The position numbers and the translations under genes are program-made. 45,794 nt of DNA from Caulochytrium protostelioides. Its lineage: Eukaryota; Chytridiomycota; Caulochytriomycetes; Caulochytriales; Caulochytriaceae. Below the pieces are notes generated by a model that saw only the letters and a list, made by a program, of their open reading frames with translations, did no database searches and was not told the DNA's origin. The number at the start of each line of letters is the position of its first letter. Position 1 is the first letter of the stretch. The stretch is taken from the NCBI GenBank assembly GCA_003615045.1, contig ML014260.1, positions 1 to 45,794 of the forward strand. Direction: 5' to 3'. Positions 8,772-18,374 of the stretch are shown piece after piece.

Positions 8772-11354
8772 TCAAACGTGGGTCTCCACGCGGGGAGCCG
8801 CCGCGCGGCGTGCGCCTTTCGATCCAGACAGGGGAGCCGCAGCAGCATCAGCTTCCTCGGCGGCCGCCGCCGCCGCATTCGCCTCGGCCTCCGCCTGGAT
8901 CTGCCGCGCATACGCGGACTCGCTTTGCAGCAGGCAGTACGAATGCCACGACCGACGCCGCCACGCCGACGGCACCAGCAGCTGGAACACCGGGTTGAAC
9001 AGCAGCACGTCAGGCACCCAGCCGAAGCGCGCGATCGGGCCGCTGTGCGCACGGTCCAGCAGCGGCTCGCAGCGCACCACGTGCCACAGCTGCCGGTGCA
9101 CCTCGAGCGTCCCGCTGGGCGCGGGCGCGCGCCGCGGCGGCAGCGCCAGGTCCGCCACGAGGTAGTCGCACGCCGCTTGCTCGAGGCGGGCGGCGGCGGG
9201 CGGCACCGCCTCCGCCACCGCCTCCGCCTCCGCATCCACGGCGTCCGTCGCCGTGGCCACCAGCGCGGGCGCCGCGTAGCGCATGCCCGGGCGTGCCGCG
9301 AACCGCGGTACGTGGCGGTCGGTCTGAAACGGATGCGAGAGCGCGGGCGGCGCGTGGCGGCGGCGGGCCGCGGCCGACGCGGGCGGCACAAGGCCCTCCG
9401 GGCCAATCACAACGCCGGCAGGCAGCAACTGCCGCTGGATCAACGCCCAGGTCTGCCCGAGCGTCGTGTTCGCGTACGTCGACCATGGCCCGTGCGGCTT
9501 CGTGCCGTCGCCGTCACCGTCACCGTCGCTGCGAGCATGATCGGGGTCGCCGTGGGGCGACGGGAACGTCGTATGCGCGGTCTGTTGATCGCGTGGCAGC
9601 TCTGCTTCGAAGGGTTGCGCCACAACGTCCGCCGGCAGGACCGTCGTCGTCGTCAGGGCTGCCGCCGCCGCGGCTTGGGCGGAGGCTGTGGGCACAACGA
9701 GCGCAATGGGGTGGGCCGTATCCAAGAAGAAGGAAGACGGGTAGCGGGGCCACTCGGCAGCGGTGGCGCAGACGCGGGCGGCCGGCGGCAGGGGCGCGAG
9801 CGCGTTAAACGGCGACGGCCAGATATGCATCGGCGCCGTATCGAAGTGCGCGAGGCCCATGCTGCGCGCCACGGCGAGCACGGCGAACACAGCTGCCAGC
9901 GGCAGCGCAAGCCGCCGCGCGTTGTATTCGATCGTGCCCATCAGGAGACTCGCACTGAGCGCCACGAACGGGTACACCGGCACGAGCCATCGCTCTGGCG
10001 CGATGCCGCTGCCGCTGCCGCCACCGAGAAGCGAGAGCGCCGCCAGCGCGAGCGGGCACGTCGCCATCAACCATTGGAGACTGCGCGGCCACTTGTACGA
10101 ACGCGTCGTCAGCAGCGCGATCGGCGACGCGACGGCCGCGACGAAGGCCAGATTGAACCCGTACCACCCGTGCAGCAGGTACGCCGTCGTCGGGGCCAGC
10201 CAAAGCGGCCGCGAGACGACCGCCGCCGTCGTCATGCTCGCGGCTCCGCTGGCGATCGCGACGGCGGGCGCCACGACGCGGTGCCACACGTGGCGCGCCC
10301 AGGCTGCGAGCGGCGGCGGCAGCGGCGATCGCGTGGCGGCCGAGCCATAGAAGGCGGCGTCGACCCGAGCGACCGCGGCGCCCACCGCCAGCAGTGTGGC
10401 GCTGCCGACTAGCCCAGCCCACAGCAGACGCCGCGGCCACCGGTCCGAGAGCGCGACGGCCGGCGCCGCCAGATACGCCGGGAGCAGGGTCAGGAGCGCC
10501 AGCACGGAGCCCGGCGAGCCGAGCAGCACGCTCAGCACGAGGGGCACGCACCACAGCGCGTGGTGCCAGGCGGAGAGGGTCCGCTTGTGGCGCAGCACGC
10601 GGGCCGCGGCGAGGGTGAGACCCATCATCGAGAAGGCTTCGGGCAGGAGCGCGGGCGCCGCGGTCTGCATGCCGCTGCCCAGGGCCATGATGAGCAGGTA
10701 CCAGCGCGCGGCGCGGGCGTCCCAGTCGCGCAGCGCCGCGTAGAGCCTTGTGTCACAGAGCGCCGACGCGAACGCGAGCACGACGCGGACGCTGTAGAAC
10801 ACATGGTACCGGTGGTTGAACCACGTGTCGGCGGCGAGCGCCGGCAGCCCGTGGAGGCCCACATAGGCCCACGCGTGCTGCGCCACCGACGGCGCCCACC
10901 CGGCGACCTGCAGGCCCGAGCCGTAGAGCAGATAGTGGAGCGCCTCCCAGTACCGGAAGACTTCGACGGGGTCGCCGATCGGCTGCGTCATGGCGGCGAC
11001 CATGCGGCTGATGAAGAGCACGCGCCGCGCGATGCCGACGTCCGGCGCCGCCGCCTCACGGTCGCGCCAGATGACCAGGGGCTCGGGGGTCTCGTCGGCG
11101 TGAGCCGCGGCGCGCACGGCCGCCGCCGTGCTGCGGCCTGCGGCGCGCAGGCCGGACTTTCCGCGGCCATGGCCACGACCACGGCCGAACGCCGTGCTGG
11201 CGGACGCCGGCGACTCGGCCGTCTTAGTATCGGGCGCGAACGTGAGGACCTTCTTGGCGGTGCGCGGCGTCGGCGTCACGGCCGGCGCGGGCGTGACGGC
11301 TGGCGCGGCGTCGCGCTCGCTCTCGGCGGGCGAGACCGGCGTGATGCGCGCCAT
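8772..11354 (-). CDS. ALG9: ALG9-type alpha-1,2-mannosyltransferase (GT22)
   Basis: This is a dolichol-linked mannosyltransferase of the ER lumen that adds alpha-1,2-mannoses to the lipid-linked N-glycan precursor. The 860-residue frame from ATG 11354 starts with about 90 low-complexity residues. The family hallmark follows at about 128-145 (VFRYWEALHYLLYG) with SYAY/GLHG-like helices. Many hydrophobic segments come next, then the ALG9-specific tail EWPRYPSSFFL, CDYLV and a C-terminal F.PVF..L block. At about 860 residues it is longer than typical ALG9 (about 550-650) because of Ala/Pro/Asp-rich inserts. Oddly, the acidic pair seen in most ALG9 proteins before the FNYWEP motif (DE) reads VE here. 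The frame also extends upstream with no other ATG, so a 5' exon cannot be excluded. ALG2 of the same pathway lies at 34299-36340. Confidence 0.88.
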   Translation of the reverse strand: MARITPVSPAESERDAAPAVTPAPAVTPTPRTAKKVLTFAPDTKTAESPASASTAFGRGRGHGRGKSGLRAAGRSTAAAVRAAAHADETPEPLVIWRDREAAAPDVGIARRVLFISRMVAAMTQPIGDPVEVFRYWEALHYLLYGSGLQVAGWAPSVAQHAWAYVGLHGLPALAADTWFNHRYHVFYSVRVVLAFASALCDTRLYAALRDWDARAARWYLLIMALGSGMQTAAPALLPEAFSMMGLTLAAARVLRHKRTLSAWHHALWCVPLVLSVLLGSPGSVLALLTLLPAYLAAPAVALSDRWPRRLLWAGLVGSATLLAVGAAVARVDAAFYGSAATRSPLPPPLAAWARHVWHRVVAPAVAIASGAASMTTAAVVSRPLWLAPTTAYLLHGWYGFNLAFVAAVASPIALLTTRSYKWPRSLQWLMATCPLALAALSLLGGGSGSGIAPERWLVPVYPFVALSASLLMGTIEYNARRLALPLAAVFAVLAVARSMGLAHFDTAPMHIWPSPFNALAPLPPAARVCATAAEWPRYPSSFFLDTAHPIALVVPTASAQAAAAAALTTTTVLPADVVAQPFEAELPRDQQTAHTTFPSPHGDPDHARSDGDGDGDGTKPHGPWSTYANTTLGQTWALIQRQLLPAGVVIGPEGLVPPASAAARRRHAPPALSHPFQTDRHVPRFAARPGMRYAAPALVATATDAVDAEAEAVAEAVPPAAARLEQAACDYLVADLALPPRRAPAPSGTLEVHRQLWHVVRCEPLLDRAHSGPIARFGWVPDVLLFNPVFQLLVPSAWRRRSWHSYCLLQSESAYARQIQAEAEANAAAAAAEEADAAAAPLSGSKGARRAAAPRVETHV

Positions 11355-12037
11355 CGCCTCGACGACGCGGCCGTGCGGCGGCCTGAGGCGCGGGCGAACA
11401 GCGCGCGTCACGATCGGCTCCTGCCAATCGCGCAATGATCGCGCGGTCCCTCGCGACCGTCGGGAGCGGGAGGATCAGCACTCAAGACGTCCGTGCGAGT
11501 CGGAAGCGCATGAGGAAGCGGCGACACAGGGCGACTCGGGCGTCTTTGATGGAGGATCGCGGGTCTGCAAGGCCCGTCTCATCCCATCGCATCCCATCGC
11601 ATCCCATCGCATCTCATCCCATCGCATCCCATCTCATCCCATCCCATCCCATCCCATCCCATCCCGTCGCGTAGGCCAGCACATGAGTGAGATCCACATC
11701 ATTCATTGGCGACGCATCAGATACGGAGAGACAAAGATCAGTGGTCGCGCCATGGACGCCGCCGCCGCGGGCCTGCCAGAGGCGACGGCAGGACCCAACG
11801 GACGCGTCCGGTGGCAGGCCGCACCCCAGCGAGGGAGGCCACGGGGGAAGGGGTGTCCCGAGCCGAGCGCGACCGGCCGAGGGGCGTCGCCGAGTGGCTT
11901 AGCGACGTGGCGGGGGCCGAGCCGAGTGACGGAGTCCAGCGCGATCGGCGGCAACGACCGATAAGGCGTCGCAGCACGAGCGAAGCAGATCGCCGTCGAC
12001 CCATCAGCCCGAGCAGCCGCGCCCGCAGCAGCGTTGG
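11355..12037. other. Intergenic region with CATCC/CATCG satellite
   Basis: It lies between ALG9 (start at 11354) and the end of the golgin gene, both on the minus strand. The middle is a 93-base pentamer repeat (11579-11671). No gene seen. Confidence 0.6.
11579..11671. repeat. CATCC/CATCG pentanucleotide satellite
   Basis: About 18 pentamers, mixing CATCC, CATCG and CATCT units. It belongs to the same repeat class as the GCATC run near 29.0 kb and lies upstream of ALG9. Confidence 0.9.
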
Positions 12038-14300
12038 CTACGATGTCGATGTCGACGATGCTAGGTCTGCCGCCACAGACGGCGGCGACGATGCGGAGCC
12101 GGACGCCGCACCGGCGTGACTGCCGCGGCGCGGGGAGGCCGCGTCGCCCGCGCCCGACCCGGATCGCGGCGCGGACGGCGCCGGCGGCGGCCGGTCGGAC
12201 GCTTGCAAAAGGAAGCCGAGCCACGCGTCCCCGATCGACTCGGAACTCCGACGCGCGACGCCGCCGCTGCTGCTGCCGCCGCTGCCGGCTGTCGCGGCAC
12301 CGGCATCGCGGCTCGTGGCGGCCGCAGGCGCCGCCGTCGGCGTGCCCGGGAGCAGCCGCGGACTGCCGCTCTGGGAGGCGCGACGCGCCGCGGGCGGAAC
12401 CCGGGACAGACCGACGCGGTACCGCTCGTCCTCGGTGAAGCCGACCATTTTGGCAATCGTGCCCAGCACCTCGAGCCGCGTCTGGTCGCCGCGCGGCGCC
12501 GTCAGATACGTCATCAGCGCCGAGGCAAGCACGCGGCGGTCAACCGCGGCCTGCTCGGCCTCGGCCTGCGTGAGCCGCGTGTGCTCGAGCCGACGCATCG
12601 CCTCCGCCAGATGGCTCTGGAGCTGCAGCGCCGCCTGGCGGAGTTTGGCGACCTCGACGTCGCGTGCCGCCAGGTCGCGCTGGACCTCGCGCAGGGACCG
12701 CCCGTCGGCGCTCTGGTCGGCGAGCGCCGCTTCCGCGTGCTCGGCCCGCGCCCGCCACGCCGCGCGCTCCTCCTGCGCCGTCGCCGCTGCGAGCGCATGC
12801 GCTGCCGTGGCTTGGGCGATCTGCGTGGCTTGGTCGGCCTGGAACTGCGCCAGCACGTCCTGCAAGTTGGCCAAGCCGGTCGCATACTCGTCGCGCTCGC
12901 TCGAGACGGCCGCCAGCTCCGTGTGCGCGTCTTGCAGCGCCGCTTCGAGCTCCTGCAGCCGCTGCGCCAGGCTGTCCGCGCCTGAGCGGTCCATTGCGCG
13001 CTCCTGCTCGATGCGGTCCCGCTCGCTCTCCAGCTGGGCGATCTGCTGCTGCGCCGCATCCAGCCGCCGCTCCTGCTCGAGGTGCTGCTGCGTCTGCTCT
13101 TCCTGCGTCTGCAGCAGGTGCGCATTCAGCCGCTGCAGCTCGCGCTCGAGCCGCTGCGTCTCGCTCGACACCAACGCCGCGTCCGCATCGTCCTGATGGG
13201 CGACGGCTGCCAGCTGCGCTGTGGCCTCGGCCAGCCGTGTTTGGAGCGCGTCGTACTCGGCCTGGAGACGTTCATCCTGGTCCTGAAGGCGCTCCCGCTC
13301 CGCCTCGCCCTCGGTCTGCTGCGCGATCGATGCGTCAAGTGCGGCCTGCAGCGTGTCGCGGACCGCGGCCGCGTCGGCGACCTGGCGCAGCGCCTCCGCC
13401 AGCGCTTGCTCGTGCTCCTCGAACTTGGTCGCGACCGCCGCTTTCATCTGACTCACCTTCGTGACGAGCGACTCATACTCGTGCTGCAGCGCGCCCTTGC
13501 CGTCGCGCAGACGCCGGATACGCCGCCGCGCCATGACCACGTGGGCGTACAGCTGCCCCGCCACCTGCTCGACCGCCGCCACGGCGCCGGGCAGCCGGCT
13601 GTCCGCCTCGGCCCAATGGGGGGGCAGCCGCTGCGCGAGCGCCAGCTCCAAGGGGGCGACCGGGGGTAGCGCCGAGGCCGCCCTCTCCTCGTCAGAGGCC
13701 GTCGCGTCCTCGTCGGCCGCAGACGCGTCGGTCTCGTCCGTCGCCGCGTCGGTGCCGGCCGCGGCCGTGGCGTCGCGTGCCGCATCGACCATCGTCGCCA
13801 AGGCGGTCTGCACCGCCACGACGACCTCCACCATGGCGGCGGCCGCCGCCTTCACCGCGTCACCGTCAGCGGGAGCAGCGGCCGAGGCCGAGACCGTGGC
13901 CATGCCCGTTGCGGCTCCCGTCGCGGCGGCCCGCGCCGCATGCAGCGCGTGCGTCAGCTGCTCTCGCTCGACGTCCCACGCCGCGCGCTCGGCGCCGTGG
14001 GCGGCCTGCTGCGCCGCCCCTCGGGTCTCGGCTTGTGAGGCCTCCCGGGCGGCCGCGGCGTGCTGCGCGGCGTGCTGCTCCGCCGCGTCCGCCGCGCGCG
14101 CCTCAGCGGCCGCGTGGTCCTGCTCGAGGGTCGCGATCGCCGTCTGCGCCGCGGACAAGGCGGTGCGTGCATCCGCCAGCGCAGCGGCTTGCTCGGCGGC
14201 GTTGGACTGGGCCTCGACCAGCTGCGCCGTCAGATCGACCAGTTGCTGGCGGAGCGTGGCGGTCTCATCCGACGATGGGGCCGCTGCAGCATCCGCCGGA

Positions 14301-14334
<34 letters not shown>

Positions 14335-15328
14335 CCGCCGCCGCCGCCTGTGCCTCAGTGAGCTGCGCTTCGAGGGCGCGGCGCGCATCCTCGCTCGCTT
14401 TGGCGCGCAGTTTCAGCGCTTTGCAGCCGTCAAACAGCCGCTGGTTGTCCGCTTTGGCCTTCGCGAGCTGCGCTTGGAGGGACGCCGACGCGTCCGCCGC
14501 GATGTGGTCGGACTCGCCTGCGCTCGAGGGTCGTGTGGGCGACGCTGAGGACGCCGCTGCCGCCGCGGCCGCCGCCGCCAGCTGCTGCTCGAGCGCCTGG
14601 ATGCGGTCCTGCGATGACCGCTTCAGTGCACGGTGCGCGTCGGCCATGGCAGCCAGCTGCTCGGCGTTCTGCGCCTCGAGCGTCGCCATGCGCGCGACCT
14701 CCTCATCGAGCCGCGCGCGCATCTGCGCCAGCTCGTGCTGCAGCTGCACGACGTGCTCGGCCTCAGACGGCGTCTGCGGCGACGTCTGCGGCGGCGGTGG
14801 CGTCGGCGGTGGTGGCGCGTTCCGAATCTGCTGCTGCAGCGCCGCGACCATGTGCCGCAGCCCGTCGTTCTCGCCCACCATCCGCTTCAGATGTGTGATC
14901 GCTTTGGCGAGCTTGTCCTCCAGCGCCGCGACGTGCGCGGCCGTCTCGGGCGGAACAGCCATCGCAACGGCCGCCTGAGCGGGTGCCGCCGTCAGGAGCG
15001 GCTGCGCAGGCACGGACTCGGGACCGGGACTGGGACCGGGACCGGTGCGGGGTGACAACGGCCGCGGCGCTCTGCTGTGGCCGGTACCGGTGCTGCTTTC
15101 GGCGGCGTCCGCCGCGAGAGACGGTCCTGGTGGGGGCGGAGGCGCGGGCGGCACGGACGGCGGCTCGACGCCGCCAGGGATGCCGCCGTGGACGCCGCCA
15201 TCGGACGGGATCGCCCAGCCTTCGGCGCCGCCGTGCGCATCGCCGCCGTCGTCGACCGGTTGGATGGCTTCGTGCGCGAGGACGGAGACTTTGTGCGCGA
15301 GGCCCTCGACATTCGCCCACCACGACAT
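12038..15328 (-). CDS. RUD3: Golgin-like coiled-coil protein with Rud3/GMAP-210-type C-terminus
   Basis: The 1096-residue product starts MSWWANVEGLAHKV, a short N-terminal helix rich in small and bulky residues, as in membrane-curvature-sensing golgins that begin MSSWL. About 700 residues of heptad coiled coil follow, interrupted by Ala-rich and acidic stretches. Near residues 929-975 is VDRRVLASALMTYL, APRGD, RLEVLGTIAKMVGF and DERYRVGL, which resembles the GRAB (Arf-binding) domain of Rud3/GMAP-210 proteins. The motif IGDAWLGFLLQ near 1032-1042 resembles their conserved C-terminal motif. The family tethers vesicles at the cis-Golgi. Coiled coils align with many proteins, so the assignment rests on the two ends. 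The ATG at 15328 is the first in frame. Long GCC/GCT runs encode the poly-Ala tracts. Confidence 0.65.
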
Positions 15329-15885
15329 GGCGGCCGCCGGCGAGCACGCAGGTCGCGGCTCGGGGGGGCTCCGCCAAGCCGCTCTAAGACGGAGAGCGCG
15401 CGGGGTCGCGGCAGATCATACGCGACGAGGCGTCGCCTCGCCTCGCGTCCTGTCGGATGGGATCGGCTCCAGCGATGGCCGCGGAGACGCGTGGTGACGC
15501 GGGTGGTGGAGGTGCGCGAAGGCGGCGCGCAGCGTGGACTGCCCGCAATGGCGGTGGAGGAGGGGTCGCCGCGTTCGCGTCGGCGCAGTCCAGGACGAAG
15601 GGTCTCTGATAACCGATCGCCTGCGGTGCGGTCAGTCACGTGGTCGTGGCGTGGGCATACGTGGTCAGGCGGTAGATGTCCTCCGCGATGCGGAGACAGA
15701 CGCGTCACATCGCTGCCGCCGCTCGTGGGCGCGGTCGCTGGCGGGGGCGCAGCGAGGCGCAGCACGTCTCGACGACCCGTGGCGTCGGCGCTCGTGGCGC
15801 GACGGCGGGGCGCAGCACGGCCCTCCGACGGCCGGCGGCTGCCGATGATGGTAAAAAGACGGGGTATGGTGGTTCTCGCATGAGA
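15329..15885. other. Intergenic region between ILK-like and golgin genes
   Basis: This is the 557-base spacer between two minus-strand genes. It should contain the golgin promoter. No repeat or gene seen. Confidence 0.55.
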
Positions 15886-17301
15886 TTACAGGATCCCGGC
15901 AAGCTCAATGACGGCTTGCTGGAAGGAGGGCCGCTGCGCCGGCACCTCGTGCCAGCACCGTCGGATGAGGTCGGTGAGGGGGTCGGGCAGGAAATCGGGC
16001 AGGATGGGGCGGAGTTTCTGGATCACGACCAGGATGCCGATCGCCATACTGTTCATGTTCTCGCCGAACGCCGGCTGGCGCAGCATGATCTCCGTGAGCA
16101 TGATGCCGAACGCATACATGTCGACCGCGTCCTGCCGCTGCTGCGCCTTCGGATCGCCCCGCAGCACCTCGGGAGCGAGCCACTGCGCGTTGTAGAGCAG
16201 CCCGCCCGAAACGTTGCGGGTCGTCAGCGGGGCCTGGGCAAAGCCATAGTCGGCCACCCGGACCGAGTCGTCGTCCATCACGAGCACGTTCGACAGCGAC
16301 AGGTTCCAGTGGTAGATGGGCTCGGGCAGACTGTGCAGATAGGCCATGGCGCGGGCAATGTCGCTCGCGATCTTGAGGGCCTGCGCAGGGTCGATGTCGA
16401 TGTTGCCGTCGTAGAGGATGTGGCCCAGGTTGCCGCGCGGCGCGAGCTCGGTGAGCACGCCCACGTCAGGCCACTTGAGGCAGACGCCGAGCAGCGGGTG
16501 CAGGTTCGGGTGGTAGAGCGCGACGAGCGCTTCGGCCTCCTGGCGCGCGAGCGCGAGCAGCGCCGCGCTCGGCTCTTCCTTGGCGGCCTTCCACGCCACG
16601 CGGTACGCGTTCCAGTTGCCGGAGCGGACGAACTTGAACTTGGAGTCCAGCAGCAAGCTCTGGTTCTTGATACTGGTCGGCTGAATCTCCCAGCCGACGC
16701 GGCGCTGCGCCGCCAGGAACTGGCGCTTGGCTTCGTCCTGCAGCGCCTCGGGGCGCTGCAGCGCGTCGGCGGGCAGGTGCGCCACTTCCGTGACGCTCGC
16801 CGTCGTCGCGCCCTCTTCGGCGGCCACGAGCACGTCGCGGCACGCGCCCGACGACAGCTCCGAGGGCTTCTTGCCCTGCCGGTTCGTGACGGAGGCAATC
16901 GAGAGCGCGTGCGGGTCGTGCTCCAGCTGGTGGTCGAGCAGCTTCTTGGCGAGCGCGGCGCGCCGCCCGAACGCCAGGTAGTGCAGCGGCGTGTTGCCCG
17001 CATGGTTCGGGAGCACGAGATTGATGTCGGGCGCGCCGAGCAGCACGTCGATCACGGCGTCATGGCCGCGCTTGCACGCCGCGATCAGCGGCGTGTCGCC
17101 CATGATGTTGGCGCCGTTCACGTCGAGACGGTGCTTCAGGCCGACCGCGACGACGTCCGCATGTCCGCGCTCGGCGCCCAGGTGCAGGATCGTGTTCATT
17201 CGGATATCCCTGTCAAAGAAGGATTTCAGCGTCGTCGGGAACGGCAGCGCGGCGATGCGCGGCGGCACATCCGACCGGATGTCCAGCACAAAGGCCGGCA
17301 T
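15886..17301 (-). CDS. ILK: Integrin-linked-kinase-like ankyrin pseudokinase
   Basis: The 471-residue, uninterrupted product has the size and order of ILK (about 450): ankyrin repeats, then a kinase-fold domain. Ankyrin units are visible at about 35-65, 66-98 (GDTPLIAACKRGH) and 99-131 (GNTPLHYLAF). KKPSEL near 144 resembles the final ILK repeat. The kinase fold spans about 212-471. It keeps an ATP-site-type lysine (VAWK, K238), a DYG at 351-353 and LAPEVL at 375-380. It lacks a glycine loop (SGNWNAY), and the HRD catalytic motif is HWN (331-333), so catalytic Asp is Asn. Segments typical of ILK include HPNLHPLLGVC, IARAMAYLHSL and SMAIG followed by KLRPILP. In animals ILK is a scaffold with PINCH and parvin at integrin adhesions. 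Another TKL ankyrin kinase is the alternative, but length and SMAIG/LRP favour ILK. Confidence 0.75.
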   Translation of the reverse strand: MPAFVLDIRSDVPPRIAALPFPTTLKSFFDRDIRMNTILHLGAERGHADVVAVGLKHRLDVNGANIMGDTPLIAACKRGHDAVIDVLLGAPDINLVLPNHAGNTPLHYLAFGRRAALAKKLLDHQLEHDPHALSIASVTNRQGKKPSELSSGACRDVLVAAEEGATTASVTEVAHLPADALQRPEALQDEAKRQFLAAQRRVGWEIQPTSIKNQSLLLDSKFKFVRSGNWNAYRVAWKAAKEEPSAALLALARQEAEALVALYHPNLHPLLGVCLKWPDVGVLTELAPRGNLGHILYDGNIDIDPAQALKIASDIARAMAYLHSLPEPIYHWNLSLSNVLVMDDDSVRVADYGFAQAPLTTRNVSGGLLYNAQWLAPEVLRGDPKAQQRQDAVDMYAFGIMLTEIMLRQPAFGENMNSMAIGILVVIQKLRPILPDFLPDPLTDLIRRCWHEVPAQRPSFQQAVIELAGIL

Positions 17302-17666
17302 GGCGATGATCGCGCGGTGCGGTCACCGGCGGCGGACGATGCGCAATGCACGACAAGGAAGGATAGGAGCGGAGGACCCATACGTCGCGCCCAAGGGGCG
17401 CGGTACAGCCGGGTGTGATCGAATCGAAGCGAAGACACGATGGCCATTTCATCAGGCACGAATGGCCGCAACCAGGAACACCAAGAGGAGAAGCACGGAG
17501 ATGAGTCATCCTGTACCATGCTTTTAATTCATTTTTTTTTGCGATGATCGTGCATGACTTCACCACGGTCGACCATCACACTGCAGCACCATTTCATTCA
17601 TGCGTCTCGGATCACGCCGATTCAATCTGTCCTGCCCCGCACTTCTGCAGCCGTGAAAGAAGCCAC
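17302..17666. other. Spacer upstream of the ILK-like gene
   Basis: The 365 bases probably hold the ILK-like promoter and the 3' end of the minus-strand exon that stops at 17667. A T run occurs near 17530. No gene seen. Confidence 0.5.
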
Positions 17667-17822
17667 TTACTTGGCGGCATAGCCGTGGAGCGGGGGGTCG
17701 TCTTCCATAGCTTGCTTCATGCCACTGACGCTGCCTTTCGCCGCACAGGCGAACAGCGAGTCGTTGCGCGACATGGTGACGGTGGAGTTGGCGCACCCCG
17801 TCGTCGAGATCGAGGGAACCGG
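17667..17822 (-). CDS. Possible terminal exon of an unassigned minus-strand gene
   Basis: After a candidate acceptor (GTGAG at about 17823-17827 read on the minus strand) the frame is open for some 52 codons to TAA 17667-17669. It has balanced composition and GC-rich third positions. It includes MSRNDSLFACAAKG and ends DPPLHGYAAK, which looks like a natural C-terminus rather than a shadow frame. Upstream on the minus strand is a long T-rich tract (plus 17891-17920), as expected near a 3' splice site. I could not connect it to a first exon with confidence and do not recognise the family. Confidence 0.35.
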   Translation of the reverse strand, partial: PVPSISTTGCANSTVTMSRNDSLFACAAKGSVSGMKQAMEDDPPLHGYAAK

Positions 17823-18106
17823 CTCACGCACCCAGGCACGCGTAGGGATCGTGTCGGGATCGCGCCGCAGCGTTCAGCCCGTGAGCGGCCGCAAAAAAAA
17901 AAAATATATAGAAAAAAAAATAGCAGCAGCGGCGGCGGCGGCCGAAGGCGAGCAGGGCGTTCGGGTGGCCCTTGTTCCGGAAAAGCCGCAGAGCGATCCA
18001 GAAGACGGGTCCAAAGAGGTTGGATGGCCGGGCGAAGGCGAATGATGCGAGACCCGCCGCGCCACAACAGCCGCGCCGACGATCTTGCCGAGCGGAGGTG
18101 GGCCGA

Positions 18107-18331
18107 TCACTTGTTCGTTCCTGGGTGGGGACGGCGGCTGATGTGATGCGGTCGCTCCTTGGCGGCGCGCGCAGCGGCGATCACGGCGCGCGAGCCGCGA
18201 TTGATGCGGCGCACCACGTGGACATGACCTCGCGCCTCCACGCGCACGTGGCGTCCCGCGTCGACGGTCTCGCCGGTTCGGGCATAGGCGATGCCCGTCG
18301 CGCCGGCGGCGATGTCTCCCGGTGGGGGCAC
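18107..18331 (-). CDS. Unassigned short minus-strand ORF, possibly an upstream exon
   Basis: This short open frame contains PPPGDIAAGATG, RTGETVDAGRHVRVEARG and HVVRRI, a beta-rich pattern. It could be an OB-fold/NfeD-like or bL27-like segment, but the signature residues of either family are incomplete. No in-frame ATG with an upstream coding signal is visible, and a stop precedes the CGG run. A hydrophobic stretch in another frame just downstream (NLFGPVFWIALRLF, about 17985-18030) also looks coding. Together these suggest a multi-exon minus-strand gene between 17667 and about 18660 whose structure I cannot resolve. Confidence 0.25.
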   Translation of the reverse strand: MPPPGDIAAGATGIAYARTGETVDAGRHVRVEARGHVHVVRRINRGSRAVIAAARAAKERPHHISRRPHPGTNK

Positions 18332-18340
18332 GACACGGCA

Positions 18341-18374
<34 letters not shown>

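Noticed and set aside
8721-10412. Long open frame on the plus strand, very Arg-rich
   Set aside because: It is antisense to ALG9, which has clear family motifs. The Arg richness reflects the high-GC complement.
11579-11671. CRISPR-like array
   Set aside because: The units are 5 bases with no spacers; it is a simple satellite.
13461-14978. Long Ala/Ser/Cys-rich open frame on the plus strand
   Set aside because: It is antisense to the golgin coiled coil, with no motif of its own.
18107-18331. Mitochondrial ribosomal protein bL27
   Set aside because: There is a PGDI...GE.V..GR pattern, and a GGST..GR piece in another frame, but the conserved RQRG and GRDHT residues are missing and a frameshift would be needed.
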